NCBI RefSeq assembly: GCF_011306175.1
Contig: NZ_CP049913.1
Coordinates: 1,116,001-1,180,000 of the forward strand
Direction: 5' to 3'
DNA length: 64,000 nucleotides
From: Vibrio sp. HDW18
GTDB lineage: Bacteria > Pseudomonadota > Gammaproteobacteria > Enterobacterales > Vibrionaceae
This document shows positions 58,213 to 64,000 of the stretch, piece by piece (positions within the stretch are counted from its first letter, which is position 1; the number at the start of each line of letters is the position of its first letter). The translations under genes were made by a program, and so were the position numbers. The notes below the pieces were generated by a model. The model had not been told where the DNA came from. It ran no database searches and was given only the letters and a program-made list of their open reading frames with translations.

Positions 58213-58262
58213 TGTAGAAACTCTACTGCTACACATTTGTAACTCTGGAAATTAATCTACTT

Positions 58263-58307
58263 CAGGCTGCACATTTGACGATTCGCTCTCAATGCAGCCT
58301 GTTTTTA
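58263..58307 (+). terminator. Terminator of gor
   Basis: CAGGCTGCA (58,263-58,271) and TGCAGCCTG (58,293-58,301) followed by TTTTT, 50 nt after the stop; long 21-nt loop. Confidence 0.85.
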
Positions 58308-58330
58308 TTAATTATCGCTATGGAGTACAA

Positions 58331-58510
58331 ATGGCAACAATCATCCAATCTTCAAACGTATTTACTGATACACAAATTTCTCATAGTAGGAATGGCCCAA
58401 TCACTTTACATCCACACGGATATAACATTGGACCATTACCCACATTGTACGATCACCACGGCAAATTCATTGCTGTTGCCAACTCATGGTTTTTTGATCT
58501 AAAAACGTAA
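58331..58510 (+). pseudogene. N-terminal fragment of a probable tyrosine recombinase, cut by IS66
   Basis: 59 codons from ATG at 58,331; the last coding bases and the stop come from the IS66 left end. The peptide reads LHPHGYNIGPLPTLYDHHGKF then IAVANSWFFDLKT, which resembles the N-terminal opening of long-form phage-type integrases seen on Vibrio islands (the x-x-N-x-W-x-F-x-L segment before the SAM-like domain), from memory only. Position right behind gor, where V. cholerae can carry an island (VSP-1 in pandemic strains), fits. The rest of the gene is not on the other side of the IS. Confidence 0.45.
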
Positions 58511-58581
58511 GCGCCTATTTAAACCCACCTACCAATAACTCAGCATTCTAGGCATAGTGATTTCGCAACCAAGGAGTCACT

Positions 58582-58890
58582 ATGAACCAATCGAACAAAA
58601 CTCAGTTTTGGGCAGAAATCATTGAGCAACAGAGCCAAACTGAGTTATCCATTGTCGCGTTTTGCAAGGCAAACCAACTGACGGTAAATACCTTTTACTA
58701 CTGGCGCAAAAAGCTTTACGGGGGCGAACAGCAACAAGTGGTGCATCCTGTCCTGATAGAAGATAGCCCGAAAAGCATAGGGGAACGCCAGTCGGTTATG
58801 CTTTCACTACCAACAGGAATGACCGTTGAATTTCCCGCTAACATGCCAGCACACCAAATCCAAAACTGGTTACAGGCTCTGACGTGTTAA
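58582..58890 (+). CDS. tnpA: IS66 TnpA accessory protein
   Basis: 102 residues. Helix-turn-helix-like LSIVAFCKANQLTVNTFYYWRKKL at about 23-46 and C-terminal MLSLPTGMTVEFPANMPAHQI are those of IS66 OrfA. Required with TnpB for transposition of IS66-family elements. Overlaps tnpB by 7 nt. Confidence 0.92.
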   Translation: MNQSNKTQFWAEIIEQQSQTELSIVAFCKANQLTVNTFYYWRKKLYGGEQQQVVHPVLIEDSPKSIGERQSVMLSLPTGMTVEFPANMPAHQIQNWLQALTC

Positions 58891-59231
58891 CACCGAACTT
58901 GGGTATTTACCTGGTCTCGGGCATAACTGACATGCGCAAGTCTATTGATGGCTTGTCATTGATTGTGGCTGATGTGTTGGAAATGGATCCGTTCAGTGAA
59001 GCCTGGTTTATCTTCTGCAACCGCGGCCGAGACAAAATTAAGATCTTGTTCTGGGATACTAATGGTTTTTGGCTTTATTACCGCCGACTGGAGAAAGGTC
59101 GTTTTAAATGGCCTAAACCCAATGCATCTGGTCATATCGCTATCTCCAGACAGCAACTTCAATGGTTACTCTCTGGGCTTAATCTGGAACACCCAAAAGC
59201 TCACCAGCCCTTATATGGCATTGAAGTGTGA
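58884..59231 (+). CDS. tnpB: IS66 TnpB accessory protein
   Basis: 115 residues from a GTG inside the end of tnpA. The motif GITDMRKSIDGLSLIV near 13 and LFWDTNGFWLYYRRLEKGRFKWP near 55-77 define the IS66 Orf2 family. Intact. Confidence 0.94.
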   Translation: MLTPNLGIYLVSGITDMRKSIDGLSLIVADVLEMDPFSEAWFIFCNRGRDKIKILFWDTNGFWLYYRRLEKGRFKWPKPNASGHIAISRQQLQWLLSGLNLEHPKAHQPLYGIEV

Positions 59232-59320
59232 GCCAATACCATGATCGTGATAAAGGGCTTGAACGATCCTTTTACCCTGTCAGACTAACGGCATAATCCT
59301 GACCAAGAGCAGCCTGACTG

Positions 59321-60784
59321 ATGAATCACCTTCCTGACGACGTAGAACAACTGAAAGCGATGCTGTTAGCGCTTCAGGAAGAAAACAAAGCGAAGGACAA
59401 GCAACTACAGGCCCAGCAAGAAGAAATGGCTGAGCTTAAAACACGGGTGGAACTTCTGCTTGAGCAACTCAACCTCAGTAAATCCAAACGGTTCTCTTCC
59501 CAGAGTGAAAAGGTGGTTAAAGGTACCTTCAATGAAGCCGAGCAGCAAAATGCACTGCACAAACCTGAGCCAGCTCATCATAAAAAAGGACGTAAACCGC
59601 TACCTGAAGAGCTGGAGCGAGAAGTTCAGGTTCACACTGCGAATGTTGTGGGCACGAATTACATAAATGTGGGGTAGAAACCTCTGAAGAGCTGAAGATC
59701 ATCCCTCAGAAAATCAGTGTGATCCGCCATGAACGAACCAAATATGCCTGCCGTCAGTGTGAACATACCGAAACCAGCAGCAAGATCGTCACAGCCCCCA
59801 AACCCGCTAGCATGATCCCGAAAAGTATCGGTTGTCCAGAAACCTTCGCCGCCATCGTTACTGCCAAATACGTTGATGCGCTACCGCTGTACCGTCAGGT
59901 TGATATTCTTAAGCGAGGCGACATCGATATTAGCCGAGGTACGCTGGCCAACTGGTGTGTTCAGCTAGGGAACAAAGTTGACGTCATTATCGACCAGATG
60001 AAAGCCCGCTTGTTATCTGAAAGCTTAATCTGCGCAGACGAAACCACGGTACAGGTACTGTCAGAGCCAGGGAAAACAGCGCAAAGCAAGTCCTATATGT
60101 GGGTCTATCGCAGTGGCGAGTTCCATAAGTTACCAGTGGTTATCTATGATTATCAGCCAGGGCGCGGGGCAAACTGTCTCAACACCTTCCTTGGTGATTA
60201 CTCTGGTTATCTGTTGTCGGATGGGTATCCTGCATATGACACTCTTAAAAATGTCACGCAAGCGGGTTGCATGGCTCATGCAAGACGTAAGTTTACCGAT
60301 GCACAAAAAGCTCAACCGACCAAGAAAGTTGGCCGTGTAGAAAAAGCGCTAAACTATATCGGTAAGCTTTACGGTATAGAACGGGAGATTAGAGCACTAA
60401 GTCCAGAAAATCGGCGACAGATAAGGCAACAAAAAGCCAAGCCTATACTCGATGAGTTCCATAAATGGTTGGTCGGGGTCAAGGAAACACAACTACCGAA
60501 AGGCAAGCTCGGGATCGCCATCAACTATGCGATAAACCAGTGGCCAAAACTTCTTACGTATCTTGAAGACGGTAATATCAGCATCGATAATAACGTGACT
60601 GAGAGAGATGTACGTCCGTTTACCACGGGGCGCAAAAATTGGATGTTCTCAACTTCAGTAGACGGAGCAAAGGCCAGTGCAAACCGCTATAGTCTGGTCA
60701 TGACTTGCCGTGCCGTGCAAACGACATCAATCCCTACTTCTACTTCGTGCACCTGTTCAGAGAGTTACCGAAGCGTTCACCAAG
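59321..60784 (+). pseudogene. tnpC: IS66 TnpC transposase with two frameshifts; 3' end at 62,731-62,782 beyond the IS21 insertion
   Basis: The DDE transposase is broken twice. First, at about 59,638, ACT-GC-GAA replaces an expected ACT-TGC-GAA: one missing T removes the first Cys of the zinc-binding C-x-C-C group and stops the frame at 59,677; the correct frame resumes ECCGHELHKCGVETSEELKI. Second, CCGTG is duplicated in tandem at 60,708-60,717, after LVMTCRA; skipping it restores NDINPYFYFVHLFRELPKRSPS. The last codons lie across the IS21 element and read SDDLTDLMPWNVGIS before TAG at 62,780-62,782. Element presumably not autonomous. Confidence 0.9.
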
Positions 60785-60873
60785 TGTCACCGATCATGCA
60801 AAACTGATCCACTAACGATCATCGAAAACTGATCCACTTGGTATCATCCGTTTATTTTTTGTACGGGTGATTT

Positions 60874-62662
<1,789 letters not shown>

Positions 62663-62806
62663 AAGGGTGGATCAATTTTGATTGATCGTTTTTAAGCTAA
62701 AAGTGGATCAGTTTTCGGTGATCGTTGACAACCAAGCGATGATTTAACTGATCTTATGCCATGGAATGTAGGAATCAGCTAGGCTGAATACAGTCTCACT
62801 GGTTAA

Positions 62807-63127
62807 CTAGGCGCTTACGATAGAGGTACGGTACCATTTTAGCTCCACCGATTTCATCTTCTCACCCGAAGAGAGGGCGTTATAAAGCAGAGGAACCGCT
62901 TTGTTGAGCGCGACGGTGAATTTGAATGGCTTGTGCACACGTTGACCTGAAGGCTGACCCGATTGTGGGTCGGTCGGTACAGTCACTGTATGGTCAAACA
63001 TTTGAACCAACATTTGGTCTTCATGACCTTCAACGAATGCATCGCCGATAGAGTCAGTAAAAAGAGCGCCAGCAGTGATGAGGCCCTGTGTTTCGCCTTC
63101 GATAGAGATATAACATGGAGTTGGCAT
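62807..63127 (-). pseudogene. hcp: 5' part of a T6SS hcp gene, truncated by IS66
   Basis: 103 native codons from ATG at 63,127 followed by VSA and a stop from the IS end. The peptide MPTPCYISIEGETQGLITAG, then GHEDQMLVQMFDHTVTVPTD, PFKFTVALNKAVPLLYNAL and VELKWYRTS match Hcp, the tube protein of type VI secretion (about 172 residues when whole). The last 70 residues, needed to complete the ring, are missing, so no functional tube subunit is expected. Several residues differ from V. cholerae Hcp as I remember it, so it may be a third, auxiliary-cluster hcp. Confidence 0.9.
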
Positions 63128-63154
63128 AGCTTAATCCTTATTGAGTGAATCAAA

Positions 63155-63173
63155 GCGATGTGAACCACATCGC
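63155..63173. promoter_or_regulatory. Hairpin in the hcp leader
   Basis: GCGATGTG, loop AAC, CACATCGC: a perfect 8-bp stem about 30 nt before the hcp start codon and downstream of the predicted transcription start. Role unknown. Confidence 0.65.
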
Positions 63174-63192
63174 ACAGTTTGATGCTTCTCTA

Positions 63193-63210
63193 CGCAAAAG
63201 AAATGCCAAA
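63193..63210 (-). promoter_or_regulatory. Sigma-54 promoter of hcp
   Basis: On the minus strand TTGGCATTTCTTTTGCG has GG (63,207-63,206) and GC (63,195-63,194) 12 nt apart, as in the -24/-12 consensus TGGCAC-N5-TTGCW. It lies 66 nt before the hcp ATG. hcp operons of V. cholerae are known to need RpoN and VasH. Confidence 0.8.
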
Positions 63211-63268
63211 TCAAAAAGAGCTATATATCAAGTGGTTAGAAAAACCCAGCAAACACTCAAGCAATAAA

Positions 63269-63314
63269 TTGCTCGCGTGGGCAAAAAATTGCTCACGGTA
63301 ACAAAATTTTTGCC
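63269..63314 (-). promoter_or_regulatory. Candidate enhancer (VasH-type) sites upstream of hcp
   Basis: Dyad TTGCTC-GCGT-GGGCAA at 63,269-63,284, then TTGCTC at 63,289-63,294 and TTTTTGCCC ending at 63,314, i.e. 60-110 bp upstream of the -24 element, where bacterial enhancer-binding proteins act. Binding by VasH is inference. The rest of 63,315-63,726 has no gene I recognise; a GGGGCA...TGCCCC inverted repeat lies near 63,413-63,445. Confidence 0.5.
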
Positions 63315-63726
63315 CATCACACCTGCCGAAGAAAAAAAGTCTCTTCAGTTCGAATAAAGTCTGATCATTTACAATAAATGATTGATCGCTTTTGGGCTAT
63401 ATCAAGTCTGTCGGGGGCAGCTAAGCTAAAACAGTTTTTGCCCCAACACTCGCTAGATCAAATACTCTATAAAATTTAGGGGCGTGCATTTTTCCTACTA
63501 AATCTAATCCCAGCTCAGTAACGTCACTAGACTCTATTTTGGTGTCTAAATAGGCTAAATTAGAAAGGTGCTTGCTACGTTTTTACCACAGTTTGTCATT
63601 GATCAGTGATGTAGCACCCTTTTTAATTAAAGAATGTCCCTAAGTCATTGCTAGGTCTTATTCATCACAGAAATCACGAAATTATGTTGTTATTCTGTCT
63701 ACATATAAAAATATAGGATAGATATT

Positions 63727-64000
63727 ATGAAGTTATCTTTTGGTTCTCGTAGCCCCTACTTGGTGTTTTCGGACGAGCGACACTTTTATTATGCTTTAGG
63801 CTTCTTAGTTCGTTCAATTGAAACGCGAGCTTGCAAGTTAGTTTGGGAAAACAACCAACACCAAGGTGCTTGGGGGCATGAATGCCGTATTAAAATTTTT
63901 GATCGCCTCTTTGAGTTCAAAACTTTATATACTGGTCGCGTAAGTGCTGGAGTTGGTAACATTTTAGGTCGCATCAATTGTAACCAATATCTTGAGCATT
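63727..64000 (+). CDS. Unrecognised protein, 3' end outside window
   Basis: An open frame of 91 codons from ATG at 63,727, preceded by AGGATAG, continuing past the window edge. The peptide starts MKLSFGSRSPYLVFSDERHF and includes ETRACKLVWENNQHQGAWGHECRIKIF and GRVSAGVGNILGRINCNQYLEH. No signal peptide or membrane segment. I do not recognise the family. Being next to an hcp fragment it could belong to a T6SS auxiliary cluster or to an unrelated island. Confidence 0.6.
   Translation, partial: MKLSFGSRSPYLVFSDERHFYYALGFLVRSIETRACKLVWENNQHQGAWGHECRIKIFDRLFEFKTLYTGRVSAGVGNILGRINCNQYLEH

Overview
The window looks like chromosome I of Vibrio cholerae or a very close relative. The evidence is gene content and order remembered for that species: rjg and hldD (gmhD) beside an O-antigen locus, the LPS core (wav/waa) cluster, coaD-mutM-rpmGB-radC-coaBC-slmA, two lipid A acyltransferases, pyrE-rph-yicC, recQ-rarD, uvrD-prlC-rlmJ-gor. 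The RlmJ TTG start, a CsrB-type sRNA and an hcp fragment with a sigma-54 promoter also fit Vibrio. No database was searched.

Layout. (1) 1-11,800, minus strand: an O-antigen operon that starts at a JUMPstart/ops element and wzz, is interrupted by an ISAs1-family (IS1358-like) element, then runs wecB, wecC, wzy, wzx, an acyltransferase, a two-domain oxidoreductase and a heparinase II/III-like gene that leaves the window. wzx and wzy are much more AT-rich than the backbone. (2) 12,088-14,692: rjg and hldD, divergent. (3) 14,834-32,900: LPS core assembly. It contains a glycosyltransferase-deacetylase fusion, waaL, waaF, waaA, kdkA, several glycosyltransferases, an OafA-like acyltransferase, and a HAD/nucleotidyltransferase/kinase module that resembles activation of a phospho-substituent. 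The WavE-like gene carries a frameshift at a T tract. (4) 33,008-43,387: housekeeping genes, the lipid A late acyltransferases, and rph-pyrE with an attenuator and a 7-bp microsatellite. (5) 43,590-47,464: gene debris (FecCD permease, chemotaxis receptor, ABC exporter) surrounding an intact four-gene set: AcfC-like binding protein, Yx(F/W/Y)xxD-repeat secreted protein, ECF sigma factor and anti-sigma factor, preceded by a plausible ECF promoter. (6) 47,585-58,212: recQ, rarD, csrB-type sRNA, uvrD, prlC, rlmJ, gor. (7) 58,313-64,000: an accessory junction. An IS66-family element, itself hit by an IS21-family element with a clean 6-bp target duplication, joins an integrase-like N-terminal fragment to a truncated T6SS hcp that keeps its sigma-54 promoter; an unrecognised gene runs off the right edge.

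The main themes are a surface-polysaccharide factory (O antigen, core, lipid A) in one stretch, followed by regions remodelled by insertion and deletion. CTAG-centred 7-bp repeats recur in several intergenic gaps. The most promising candidates for further work are the ECF-controlled AcfC-like/secreted-repeat operon, the nucleotidyltransferase/kinase decoration module in the core locus, and the CTAG heptamer repeat family.
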